A stretch of DNA of 64,000 nt from Planctomycetota bacterium (GTDB lineage Bacteria; Planctomycetota; Planctomycetia; Pirellulales; UBA1268): assembly GCA_003669585.1 (NCBI GenBank), contig QWOQ01000006.1, forward strand, positions 1 through 64,000. Reading direction: 5' to 3'. Below are positions 38,016 to 47,405 of the stretch, piece after piece. The notes below the pieces were generated by a model. The model ran no database searches. It had not been told where the DNA came from and saw nothing but the letters and a program-made list of their open reading frames with translations. How positions within the stretch are numbered: position 1 is the stretch's first letter; each line of letters opens with the position of its first letter. A program made the position numbers and the translations under genes.

Positions 38016-41000
38016 ATGCCGCGACGCGACGATCTTAAAACCATTCTGCTTCTGGGTTCAGGGCCGATCGTGATCGGTCAAGCCTGTGAGTTTGATTATT
38101 CGGGTACGCAAGCCTGCAAAGGACTTCGCGAAGACGGCTATCGAGTCGTGCTGGTCAATTCAAATCCCGCTACGATCATGACCGATCCGGAGACGGCCGA
38201 TCGCACCTACATCGAGCCGTTGACATGGCAGGTGATCGAAAAAGTGATTGAGATTGAACGGCCCGACGCACTGCTTCCGACCCTTGGAGGTCAGACGGCG
38301 CTGAACCTCGCGATGGATCTCGATCGCCACGGCGTGCTTCAGCGTTACGGTGTTGAGATGATCGGCGCAAAAGCCGATGCAATTCGTCGGGCTGAGGATC
38401 GCGAAGCCTTTAAGACCACCATGGATTCCATCGGCTTGGAAACGTGCTGCGGAAAAACGGTGAAGAGTCTTGCAGAGGCCCGAGAGGTTCTTCGAGAGGT
38501 TGGATTGCCGGCGGTTATTCGTCCGAGTTTTACGCTTGGTGGAAGCGGTTCTGGTGTGGCGTTTAATCGCGAAGAATTTGATCAGAAGGTGGCTCGCGGT
38601 CTCGATCTTTCGCCCGTCGGCGAAGTACTTGTGGAAGAATCGATTCTTGGATGGAAAGAATACGAGATGGAGGTGATGCGCGACGCAGACGATAATGCCG
38701 TCATCATCTGCTCGATTGAAAATTTTGATCCCTGCGGCATCCATACCGGTGACTCGATCACGGTAGCTCCGGCAATGACTCTTACTGACAAGCAGTATCA
38801 GCGCATGCGGGATGCGAGTTTCGCGGTGATCCGCGCAATCGGCGTCGAAACCGGAGGATCCAATATTCAGTTTGCGGTGCATCCAACAAACGGTCGGATG
38901 ATCGTGATCGAAATGAATCCCAGAGTGAGTCGCTCAAGCGCATTGGCCAGCAAAGCGACTGGATTTCCTATCGCAAAGATCGCCGCCAAACTCGCCGTTG
39001 GCTGGCGCCTGCACGAGTTGCCAAACGACATCACGAAAAAAACAAAAGCCTGCTTTGAACCGTCGATTGATTATTGTGTCGTAAAAATCCCGCGATTCGC
39101 CTTTGAGAAATTTCCAGAAGCCGATTCTCGGCTCTCGACGCAGATGAAAAGCGTTGGGGAAACGATGGCGATAGGCAGAACATTTAAAGAGGCCTTCCAA
39201 AAAGCACTGCGTGGCCTGGAAGTGGGGAGCTTCGGATTCGGGTGTGACGGAAAGGACCTTTGGGGCACTCCGGCAGAACCATCGATTGATGATATTCGGG
39301 CCAGAGTCGCAACGCCCGATCCCGACCGGGTCTGGTATCTGCGATACGCCGTCAAGGCTGGCATGACGATTGACGAGATTCATGAACTCACTGCGATTGA
39401 CCGTTGGTTTCTCGATCAACTGGTGCAGATTGTAGAGACCGAAAGTTTGCTCAGAACATGCGGGTCTCTGGGGGCAACCGAAGATTCCCTACTGCGGGCT
39501 GCCAAGCAGGATGGATTTTCCGATCGACAACTCGCGACGATTTTTGGCTGTGCAGAGCTGGAAGTGCGCGCTGATCGAAAGAGGCGAGGCATTCTGGCAA
39601 CCTACAAGGCAGTCGATACCTGTGCAGCGGAGTTCGAGGCCTCAACTCCCTATTTTTATTCAACATGGGAAGAGGAAGATGAGACTCCTCCCAAAGGTTC
39701 GAAAAAACGAGTCATGATTCTTGGTGGAGGCCCCAACCGCATCGGACAGGGAATTGAGTTCGACTATTGCTGTTGCCACGCCAGCTTTGCGTTACGCGAA
39801 ATGGGGATTGAAAGCGTGATGGTCAACTCGAATCCCGAAACGGTCAGCACCGATTACGACACGAGCGACATGCTCTTCTTCGAACCCCTGACATGTGAAG
39901 ACGTGCTCAATATTGCCGACCGCATTGCGCCCGACGGCGTGATCGTGCAACTTGGCGGACAGACGCCACTGAATCTGGCCAGAGCGCTTGCCTCGGCTGG
40001 TCTGCCGATTATTGGTACGAGTGTCGATACGATCGAAGAGGCAGAAGACCGAGAGAAGTTTAGAAATCTTCTGGAAAGACTTTCACTTCGACAGCCGGCC
40101 AGCGGCATCGCGCGCACGCTCGAGCAGGCTCGACGCGAAGTCGCCCGAATTGGATTTCCGTCGCTCGTGCGACCAAGCTATGTGCTCGGCGGCCGCGCAA
40201 TGGAGATTTGCTACGACCAATCACAGTTTGAACGTTACGTCGCCGAGGCCTTCGTCGTTGCGCAGGGTCAGCCGGTGTTGATCGACCGATTTCTTGAAGA
40301 TGCAATCGAAGTCGATGTCGACTGCATCTGCGACGGTCGCGATGTGATTGTGGCTGGTGTGATGGAGCATATTGAAGAGGCAGGCGTGCACTCAGGGGAT
40401 TCTGCCTGCGTCATTCCGCCACATAGCCTATCGCCTTCAGTCGTTGCCAGCATAAAAGAGGCTGCCACCGCACTTGCGAGAAGTCTGCGCGTGGTGGGAT
40501 TGATGAATGTGCAGTTCGCTGTCAAACGAGAGGACGGCGAACAGACGCTCTACGTGATTGAAGTCAATCCGCGTGCGAGCCGAACGGTGCCCTTTGTGGC
40601 GAAGGCGACTGGATTTCCTGTAGCCAAGGTGGCGGTCAAGGTGATGGCCGGCATGAGTCTTCGAGAGCAGGGGATCACTACCGATCCGATTCCATCGCAT
40701 ATCAGCGTGAAAGAAAGTGTGTTTCCATTTGTGAAGTTTGCCGGCGTCGATATCGTGCTCGGGCCGGAGATGCGTTCCACGGGTGAAGTGATGGGAGTCA
40801 GCGACCGCTTGAGTATCGCGTTTGCAAAGAGTCAGATTGCCGCAGGTATTGTACTTCCGGAAAAGGGTCGGATTTTTGTAAGTGTCGCCAGCCGTCAGGC
40901 GAAAGAAGCGATGGTGGAAATTTCCCGCAAGCTCATCGCCATGGGATTCGAACTGCTTGCCACTTCGGGCACTGCCAAAACGATCGCTGACGCAGGATTG

Positions 41001-41288
41001 CCTGTAGAAGTGGTTAAAAAACTTCAAGAAGGACATCCCAACCTGATCGATCATCTCATCGATGGACGTGTGCAGCTCATCATGAACACGCCGCGAGGCA
41101 AAGGAGCCAGAACAGACGAAGGTCGCATTCGAGCGGCGAGCGTGCTCTATGGTGTTCCCTGCATCACAACCCTTCCAGCGGCTGACGCCGTTGTTCTTGC
41201 TATGGAAGCGATGCGAGATGAACCGTTGTCTGTGCAGGCACTGCAGGACAGATTTCCAAAACCGGCTCAGACACAGGAGCGCCTGTAA
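38016..41288 (+). CDS. carB: Carbamoyl-phosphate synthase large subunit
   Basis: ATP-dependent synthesis of carbamoyl phosphate for arginine and pyrimidine synthesis. The 1090-residue protein shows the two internally duplicated halves: [23 protein letters not shown] at the start and [22 protein letters not shown] near residue 565, each followed by an ATP-grasp domain ([14 protein letters not shown] and [14 protein letters not shown]). The oligomerisation region lies between them, and the C-terminal allosteric MGS-like domain begins near [17 protein letters not shown] and includes [23 protein letters not shown] 38016 matches the family start; it has no Shine-Dalgarno, only a CT-rich tract. carA is not in the window. 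It is followed by rlmL after 93 bp. Confidence 0.97.
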   Translation: MPRRDDLKTILLLGSGPIVIGQACEFDYSGTQACKGLREDGYRVVLVNSNPATIMTDPETADRTYIEPLTWQVIEKVIEIERPDALLPTLGGQTALNLAMDLDRHGVLQRYGVEMIGAKADAIRRAEDREAFKTTMDSIGLETCCGKTVKSLAEAREVLREVGLPAVIRPSFTLGGSGSGVAFNREEFDQKVARGLDLSPVGEVLVEESILGWKEYEMEVMRDADDNAVIICSIENFDPCGIHTGDSITVAPAMTLTDKQYQRMRDASFAVIRAIGVETGGSNIQFAVHPTNGRMIVIEMNPRVSRSSALASKATGFPIAKIAAKLAVGWRLHELPNDITKKTKACFEPSIDYCVVKIPRFAFEKFPEADSRLSTQMKSVGETMAIGRTFKEAFQKALRGLEVGSFGFGCDGKDLWGTPAEPSIDDIRARVATPDPDRVWYLRYAVKAGMTIDEIHELTAIDRWFLDQLVQIVETESLLRTCGSLGATEDSLLRAAKQDGFSDRQLATIFGCAELEVRADRKRRGILATYKAVDTCAAEFEASTPYFYSTWEEEDETPPKGSKKRVMILGGGPNRIGQGIEFDYCCCHASFALREMGIESVMVNSNPETVSTDYDTSDMLFFEPLTCEDVLNIADRIAPDGVIVQLGGQTPLNLARALASAGLPIIGTSVDTIEEAEDREKFRNLLERLSLRQPASGIARTLEQARREVARIGFPSLVRPSYVLGGRAMEICYDQSQFERYVAEAFVVAQGQPVLIDRFLEDAIEVDVDCICDGRDVIVAGVMEHIEEAGVHSGDSACVIPPHSLSPSVVASIKEAATALARSLRVVGLMNVQFAVKREDGEQTLYVIEVNPRASRTVPFVAKATGFPVAKVAVKVMAGMSLREQGITTDPIPSHISVKESVFPFVKFAGVDIVLGPEMRSTGEVMGVSDRLSIAFAKSQIAAGIVLPEKGRIFVSVASRQAKEAMVEISRKLIAMGFELLATSGTAKTIADAGLPVEVVKKLQEGHPNLIDHLIDGRVQLIMNTPRGKGARTDEGRIRAASVLYGVPCITTLPAADAVVLAMEAMRDEPLSVQALQDRFPKPAQTQERL

Positions 41289-41381
41289 CGCCAATCTTGC
41301 TCGAGAAGTGACAAGGCCGCAAAATGTCAGCCTCTTGTGCCATCTGCAGGGCGGCTGCTTTCGCTGCGTTCAAATTCTGCG

Positions 41382-43778
41382 ATGATCGTGAATGCCATGG
41401 ACCACACTCATTTTGATTCCTCGGTTTTGCGACCGTTGCCAGCGCCGTTATGTGAAGAGCCTCCTTCTCTGACGGCGCGCACACTCGAAGGACTGGAATC
41501 GATTCTTGCAGCAGAGCTTGAATCATTCGGTGCCACGATTAAGCGTGCCGGCCGTCGAACGATTGAATTTTCTGGATCGACCGAAACACTCTACCGCTCA
41601 GTGCTCGAAAGCCGTACGGCCATCCGTATTCTTGAGCCGCTGGGACGGTTCCGCGTTGATTCTTCGGAAGCTCTCTATCGTGCAATGCAGGAAGTCGACT
41701 GGACTGAACAGCTCAAGTCGTCGGATACACTGCGAGTCGATTCTGTGATTCACGACACGTTTCTCAATCATTCGCTTTACTCATCGCAAGTTGTCAAAGA
41801 TGCGATTGTCGATCAACTTCGAACGCCCAGTGGCAAACGGCCAAATGTGCAGTTGCGAGGCGCGACGCTTCGAGTTGCATTGCATCTCGTCGGATCAACA
41901 GCCACGGTGTATCGCGATGCAGCCGGCCGTTCGCTTCATCAGCGGGGATGGCGAATGGGGGAAGTGGAAGCTCCGCTTTCGGAGGTACTCGCGGCGGGTA
42001 TTCTGGCAATCACGGGATGGACTCCTGAAGAGTCGCTGCTCGATCCAATGTGTGGTTCAGGAACATTTGTGATTGAGGCGGCCACCATAGCAGCCAGAAT
42101 TGCCCCAGGACTTTTTCGGGCGCGTCGTAAAGCGCATGGTTTTCAGAGGTTTCGAGACTGCGATCGAACGCTTCTCGAGAAGATTCTCAAAGACCTTGAA
42201 TCTCGGTTCAAAGTGCCAACGTGTCGATTGATGGCGAGCGATCTTGACCCTCTCGCGGTTCAAGCAGCAAAGGCGTGTGCCAGTGCCGCAGGCGTTTTGG
42301 AATTTATTTCGATCGAGGAGCGGCACTTTGAGCAAGTTCGACCAGAAAATTCAACAGGCCTGGTGGTAACGAATCCACCCTACGGCGAACGACTGCCGTT
42401 ACCCCGGGCCAATGCCATGTTTCGTCGCATCGGTGATTGGCTCGTGAATGCCTGCGGTGGATGGCGAGCAGCAATTTTTACTGCCGATACTCCCGCTTCA
42501 AGTCGACTCGGTTTGCGCACCAACAGACGCACGACGCTGATGAACGGTCCGATTCGTTGCAAGCTTCTTGAAGTCGATATCCGTCTGCGGGAAGTGATTG
42601 AAACTTCCCAGAACATTCTGCCGGACACAGTCGCCAAAGAACCAGAAGAATGGCCAAACACTTCCAGCTTTGATCAGGAACATCAAACGATTGAGCCATC
42701 GCTTTTACAAGAACTGCCAAGCGAGCAGTCTCACAGCGAAACCTCTCGTGCGTCGAAGCCGCTGCGAAGCAATCGCACGGTGGGCGATCAAATTGGTGAT
42801 TTTCGGCGGAGACTTTTTAAGCGATTCAAGCATCTGTCGAAGTGGGCGAGGCGACAGGGAATAGAAGCATTTCGAATCTATGATCGTGACATCCCAGAAA
42901 TTCCACTGGTGATCGATTGGTACGCCGGTTGGCTGCATGCTGCCGAATATGAACGGCCACATGAACGCACCGAAATTGAGCACGAGGTCTGGCTCGATAA
43001 AATGATCGAGGCAGCGGCTTGCGAACTCGGAGTGCCGATGTCTCAGGCATTTCTCAAAGTACGCAGACGGCAGCGAGGAGGCGGGCAGTACGAGCGAATG
43101 GATGAACGACAGTCGCTGGTGACGGTCAAGGAGGGCGATCTCGAATTCCTTGTCAATCTCTCTGACTACGTTGATACGGGGCTTTTTCTCGATCACCGTC
43201 AGACCCGGTCGATGGTGCGAGCGGAGGCGAAGGGAAAACGATTTCTCAATTTATTTTGTTACACCGGCAGCTTTTCGGTGTACGCAGCAGCAGGAGGAGC
43301 CAAGGAGACGGTGAGTGTGGATCTTTCAAACACCTATCTCGAATGGACTCGCACCAATCTTTCGAAGAATGGTTTCAAGGATGCGGGGAGTCATCGAACG
43401 ATCCGAGATGAGGCCAGAGCATTTTTGGAGCACCGTGTTCGTCGACAGGAATCTCCATTCGACCTGGTCGTCGTTGATGCGCCGACGTTTTCTCGGTCTG
43501 CAAAATCTGACACTCCATGGGATGTTGAGCGGGATCATGCTGAGTTGTTGGAACTTCTCGCGAAGCAGCTTGCGCCCGGGGGTGTCGTCTATTTTTCAAC
43601 CAACTTTAGAAAATTCCATCTCGATTCTCATCGACTCTCGGCCACGTACTCACTGCGTGAGATCACGTCTCGAACGATTCCAGAAGATTTTCGAAATGAA
43701 CGCATTCATTCAGCGTGGCGCATGGTGGTTGGCGGAATTCAACAAGCGTCAGCAAACGATTCGCAGCACCCAATTTGA
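41382..43778 (+). CDS. rlmL: Bifunctional 23S rRNA guanine methyltransferase RlmKL
   Basis: A protein of about 798 residues with two methyltransferases in tandem, as in E. coli RlmKL, which makes m2G2445 and m7G2069 in 23S rRNA. The N-terminal THUMP-type RNA-binding region (ARTLEGLESILAAELESFGA onward) leads to the first domain with LLDPMCGSGTFVIEAA and the catalytic motif VVTNPPYGERLPL. After a variable linker, the second domain carries QTRSMVRAEAKGKRFLNLFC, TGSFSVYAAAGGA, VSVDLSNTYLEWTRTN and VVVDAPTFSRS. The frame opens upstream at 41337; ATG 41382 or 41397 is plausible and neither has a ribosome site. A cytoplasmic housekeeping enzyme; unrelated in function to carB. Confidence 0.92.
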   Translation: MIVNAMDHTHFDSSVLRPLPAPLCEEPPSLTARTLEGLESILAAELESFGATIKRAGRRTIEFSGSTETLYRSVLESRTAIRILEPLGRFRVDSSEALYRAMQEVDWTEQLKSSDTLRVDSVIHDTFLNHSLYSSQVVKDAIVDQLRTPSGKRPNVQLRGATLRVALHLVGSTATVYRDAAGRSLHQRGWRMGEVEAPLSEVLAAGILAITGWTPEESLLDPMCGSGTFVIEAATIAARIAPGLFRARRKAHGFQRFRDCDRTLLEKILKDLESRFKVPTCRLMASDLDPLAVQAAKACASAAGVLEFISIEERHFEQVRPENSTGLVVTNPPYGERLPLPRANAMFRRIGDWLVNACGGWRAAIFTADTPASSRLGLRTNRRTTLMNGPIRCKLLEVDIRLREVIETSQNILPDTVAKEPEEWPNTSSFDQEHQTIEPSLLQELPSEQSHSETSRASKPLRSNRTVGDQIGDFRRRLFKRFKHLSKWARRQGIEAFRIYDRDIPEIPLVIDWYAGWLHAAEYERPHERTEIEHEVWLDKMIEAAACELGVPMSQAFLKVRRRQRGGGQYERMDERQSLVTVKEGDLEFLVNLSDYVDTGLFLDHRQTRSMVRAEAKGKRFLNLFCYTGSFSVYAAAGGAKETVSVDLSNTYLEWTRTNLSKNGFKDAGSHRTIRDEARAFLEHRVRRQESPFDLVVVDAPTFSRSAKSDTPWDVERDHAELLELLAKQLAPGGVVYFSTNFRKFHLDSHRLSATYSLREITSRTIPEDFRNERIHSAWRMVVGGIQQASANDSQHPI

Positions 43779-43940
43779 CGCGGAAGAGGAGTCGCCCGTA
43801 CATTCCGCTGTATGTGTTATCGATTTCTCAGTGAAGTTGTCCGATATTGTTGTTCTGAGGGGCTTTCTCGCTCCACATGCGTTGTGAGAAAACGTATCCT
43901 TCAGAGGGTTACGATTCATAAGCCCCCCCGATGGGAGCTG

Positions 43941-45185
43941 ATGTGTCGCGTAATGATCCTACCGATCATCACCGTGGGGCTTCTGGCGGGATGTCGGCCA
44001 GCCGATCCGACGCGTGTAAAAATTGTGTCGAGTCTTCCCCGCACGGGCAGCGCAAAGCAGCAAACCGATACGATCGTTCGCGGCATCCGCATGGCGATTG
44101 AAGAGGCACAAAACAAGGCAGGGCCCTTTCATATTGAGTATCTCGATCTCGATGATTCCACGGCAGCAGCCGGACAGTGGACCAGCGAGGCCGAAGCGGC
44201 CAATGCACGGCGCGCCATGCAGGATCCAGATGTCTGCGTGTATATTGGCACATTTAATTCAGGGGCGGCAAAAGTTTCGATGCCGATCTTGAACCTCGGA
44301 GATCTGATGATGATCTCTCCAGCCAATACGGCCGTTGGCCTAACGAAGCCCGGCTTAGGTGCGCCGGGAGAGCCGGAGGTTTACCGTCCAACAGGACGCA
44401 TGAACTACATGCGGGTTGTGCCGGCTGATGATCTTCAGGGACCGTTGGCAGCTGATTGGGCCGCCAAGCGAGGTGTAAAAGGTGTCTACATTCTGGATGA
44501 CAACGAAGTGTATGGAAAAGGTGTTGCAGATCTTTTTGATGAGCGATGTCGAGAGATTGGCATTGAAGTACTCGGACATGATTCGATTGATTCAAGAGCA
44601 CAAGAATTTAAATCGCTCATGGCTAGTGTGAAAGCTGCGAAGCCGGATCTGGTCTATTTTGGTGGAACAACGCAGAGCAAAGGGGGGCAGTTGGCAAAGG
44701 ATATGTCTTCGGCCGGAGTCGAGGCGATGCTGATGGTACCGGATGGTTGTCGCGAACAGGTCTTTATTGATTCAGCCGGAGCCAGCAATTTAGAGGGGCG
44801 GTGCTTTGTCACTTTTGGCGGCCTGCCACCGGAAAAACTGACGGGCAAGGGGCTCGAGTTTGTCGAACGTTATAAGGAAAAGTACGGAGATGTTCCTGAG
44901 GCATACGCCGTGTATGGCTACGAAGCAGCCTGCGTAGCAATCGAAGCCATTCGACGGGCCGGATCAAAGGATCGTCGTGCCATTGCTGATGCAGCACTCG
45001 CTATTCGCGACTTTAAGGGCGCGCTTGGAAATTGGGGTTTTGATGAAAATGGCGACACAACGATGCAGACGCTCACGGTGAGCGTAGTAAAAAACGGTCG
45101 ATTTGAATTCGAGGAAATATTGGAAGCCGATCGCAAGAACAACGCTCTCGAAGCAGATGCTGATGGCGGAAAATCAAATCAATAA
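43941..45185 (+). CDS. Branched-chain amino-acid-type ABC substrate-binding lipoprotein
   Basis: A 414-residue periplasmic binding protein of the LivK/type I fold. The short leader (MCRVMILPIITVGLLAGC) ends in a good lipobox, LLAGC. The mature part begins KIVSSLPRTGSAKQQT and continues with GIRMAIEEAQNKAGPFHIEY, VCVYIGTFNSGAAKVSMPI, VKGVYILDDNEVYGKGVADL and EAYAVYGYEAACVAIEAIRRAG, all typical of LivK-like receptors. ATG 43941 has GGGAG four bases upstream, so the longer frame from 43812 is rejected. It is first of a five-gene importer with two permeases and two ATPases. The ligand (branched-chain amino acids, an amide or another small solute) cannot be told from sequence. Confidence 0.92.
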   Translation: MCRVMILPIITVGLLAGCRPADPTRVKIVSSLPRTGSAKQQTDTIVRGIRMAIEEAQNKAGPFHIEYLDLDDSTAAAGQWTSEAEAANARRAMQDPDVCVYIGTFNSGAAKVSMPILNLGDLMMISPANTAVGLTKPGLGAPGEPEVYRPTGRMNYMRVVPADDLQGPLAADWAAKRGVKGVYILDDNEVYGKGVADLFDERCREIGIEVLGHDSIDSRAQEFKSLMASVKAAKPDLVYFGGTTQSKGGQLAKDMSSAGVEAMLMVPDGCREQVFIDSAGASNLEGRCFVTFGGLPPEKLTGKGLEFVERYKEKYGDVPEAYAVYGYEAACVAIEAIRRAGSKDRRAIADAALAIRDFKGALGNWGFDENGDTTMQTLTVSVVKNGRFEFEEILEADRKNNALEADADGGKSNQ

Positions 45186-45308
45186 AGTCTTGAGTCGAGT
45201 TCTTTCAATGAAAGGCGTGAGCAAACAAAAGTGATAGCACGGACTGTGTGTTGCAGTCAGTGATGATACGTTTGGAATGTCCTCTTTCTTCTTTGTTTGC
45301 GTGGAATC

Positions 45309-46256
45309 ATGCCTGCACTCCCACCTCATCTTGCCATGATTTCTCTGGAATTCTTTCTCCAGCAGTGTTTGATAGGCGTGACAAATGGAGCACTCATTGC
45401 ACTGGTTGCGATGGGGTATTCGATGGTTTACGGAATCATCGGGCTCATTAATTTTGCGCATGGCGATCTCATTATGCTCGGGGCGTGCTTGGCGCTCTCG
45501 CTTGTAGGTGCCAGTGGACTTGTAGATGCCGGGCCAACGGCGACTTGGTGGGGAGTCGTGCTGCTCTTGTTGGCGTGCGGTCTGTTTTGCGGCACGCTGA
45601 ATATGGCCGTAGACCGTTTTATCTATAAGCCGCTGAGAAATGCGAGCAAATTGGCACCGCTCGTATCGGCTATTGGAGTGTCATTTATTTTTATGAATGT
45701 TGGACTTTTCTGGCTCGGTCCGGCCGACCGTTCATTTCCTGAACTTGTACCCCCGACGAATTTGTTCTCTGGGGATACGCTGCAATTTACCTATCAGGAT
45801 TTATTGGTGGTGGTCGTCGTCGTGCTGCTGATGGTAGCGCTGTCGGTGCTTGTACGGTCGACACGTTTGGGTCGGGCGATGCGTGCAGTTTCTCAAGACC
45901 CCACAGCAGCGGCACTGGTTGGCGTTGATGTTGACCGAGTGATCGCGGCGACATTTTTTATAGGCGGCGCGCTCGGTGGAGCAGCGAGTGTTATTTACAG
46001 TCTCTACATTAAGACAATCGGCTTCCAGATGGGATTTCAAAATGGACTCTATGCCTTTACTGCAGCGGTGCTTGGCGGAATCGGAAGCATTCCCGGTGCA
46101 GTCGTCGGTGGACTTGTTATTGGGTTGGTTCGATCGTTGGCAAGCGCGTATGTGGGAGAGCGATGGACCGGCGCAATCGTCTTCGCGATTTTGATTGTGA
46201 TTCTCGTATTTCGTCCAGAAGGATTACTCGGGCGTCGAACGCGAGAAAAAGTCTGA
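45309..46256 (+). CDS. livH: LivH-type ABC permease
   Basis: A 315-residue permease of the branched-chain amino-acid family. About eight hydrophobic segments are present; diagnostic stretches are GVTNGALIALVAMGYSMVYG, IGLINFAHGDLIMLGA, LAPLVSAIGVSFIFMN, GRAMRAVSQDPTAAALVGVD (the loop that contacts the ATPase) and KNGL-equivalent FQNGLYAFTAAVLGGIGSIP. It ends with VILVFRPEGLLGRRTREKV, the usual LivH tail. ATG 45309 is chosen, with 45336 as an alternative; neither has a strong ribosome site. It follows the binding-protein gene by 123 bp and precedes livM by 19 bp. Confidence 0.93.
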   Translation: MPALPPHLAMISLEFFLQQCLIGVTNGALIALVAMGYSMVYGIIGLINFAHGDLIMLGACLALSLVGASGLVDAGPTATWWGVVLLLLACGLFCGTLNMAVDRFIYKPLRNASKLAPLVSAIGVSFIFMNVGLFWLGPADRSFPELVPPTNLFSGDTLQFTYQDLLVVVVVVLLMVALSVLVRSTRLGRAMRAVSQDPTAAALVGVDVDRVIAATFFIGGALGGAASVIYSLYIKTIGFQMGFQNGLYAFTAAVLGGIGSIPGAVVGGLVIGLVRSLASAYVGERWTGAIVFAILIVILVFRPEGLLGRRTREKV

Positions 46257-46275
46257 AAGCCAGAAGGAAACTTTT

Positions 46276-47388
46276 GTGAGCAATTCGGGAGAGCTATCGC
46301 AACGCCAGCAAGCATGGGTCTTGATAAAGGATCATTGGGACGTTTCTGCACTGCTGGTGCTTGCGATTGCGCCTCTGGGAGTGCCTGCGCTTGGCGGAGC
46401 GCTTGGCGGACAATTCACCACGCTTTTTATCTACTCTATTTTGGCGCTGGGTCTGAATGTGATGGTTGGATACACAGGGCTTGTGCACCTTGGAATCGCG
46501 GCTTTTTTTGGCATAGGCGCCTATGTCACCGGCATCCTGACGGTACCGATGTATCCGTTTCAGATCGGATTTCTAGGAGCTGCGATTGCAAGCATCGTGG
46601 TCGCAGCAGGTATTGGCCTTGCGCTCGGGGCGCCGACCCTACGTCTGCGGGGAGATTACTTGGCGATTGTCACGCTTGGATTTGGAGAAGTTGTAAAAGT
46701 AACGTTGCGGAATCTCGAGCAAATTACCGGTGGAATGAAAGGACTCAATCCGGTACCTCCTCCTGGAGCCGGCGTGAAACTCGGTGGCCTCGATGTGGGA
46801 CTTTCGTTTGCAATCGATCCGCGGTGGTTTTACTACCTGTCTCTTGGAATTCTCGCGATCGTGGTCATTGCGATGCGGCGACTTGAAAATTCCAGGCTCG
46901 GTCGTGCGTGGATGGCAGTGAGAGAAGATGAACTTGCCGCAACCGCCATGGGGATCTCGGCAACGCGAGTAAAGTTGTCGGCATTTGCAATGTCATCAGC
47001 AATCGCCGGACTTGCGGGCAGCCTCTATGCAGCATCCCTTTCCACCACAGCCGATCCGAATGCCTATGATTTCAACCGTTCGATTATGGTTTTGTGTGCA
47101 GTCATTCTCGGAGGGCTCGGAAGCATTCCGGGCACGCTACTGGGTGTTGGAATTCTCGTCGGATTCGATACGGTTCTTGCACCATGGGCAGATTCATGGA
47201 TTCAACAGCTCGACATCAATCCTACAGGCTCGAGCATGCTGAGTTTCAGTGGCTGGCGTCTCGCCATTTTTGGTGTCGCTCTCGTCCTGGTGATGCGATT
47301 GCGGCCCGAGGGACTTGTGCCATCCCGGCGAGTTGCTGCTGAATTGCATCGCGAGGAAGAGCACGCTGCGATCACAAAAGGGTTTTAA
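46276..47388 (+). CDS. livM: LivM-type ABC permease
   Basis: A 370-residue permease pairing with LivH. Recognisable segments are LGLNVMVGYTGLVHLGIAAF, FFGIGAYVTGILT, LRLRGDYLAIVTLGFGEVVK, the GRAWMAVREDELAATAMGIS coupling loop and MVLCAVILGGLGSIPGTLLG, ending in LVMRLRPEGLVPSRR. The start is a GTG at 46276 with AGAAGGA eight bases upstream. The hydrophilic start (SNSGELSQRQQAWVLIKDHW) before the first helix is usual. It lies 19 bp after livH and 17 bp before the unusual livG-like gene. Confidence 0.94.
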   Translation: MSNSGELSQRQQAWVLIKDHWDVSALLVLAIAPLGVPALGGALGGQFTTLFIYSILALGLNVMVGYTGLVHLGIAAFFGIGAYVTGILTVPMYPFQIGFLGAAIASIVVAAGIGLALGAPTLRLRGDYLAIVTLGFGEVVKVTLRNLEQITGGMKGLNPVPPPGAGVKLGGLDVGLSFAIDPRWFYYLSLGILAIVVIAMRRLENSRLGRAWMAVREDELAATAMGISATRVKLSAFAMSSAIAGLAGSLYAASLSTTADPNAYDFNRSIMVLCAVILGGLGSIPGTLLGVGILVGFDTVLAPWADSWIQQLDINPTGSSMLSFSGWRLAIFGVALVLVMRLRPEGLVPSRRVAAELHREEEHAAITKGF

Positions 47389-47405
47389 TCGATTGGCGCC
47401 GATGG

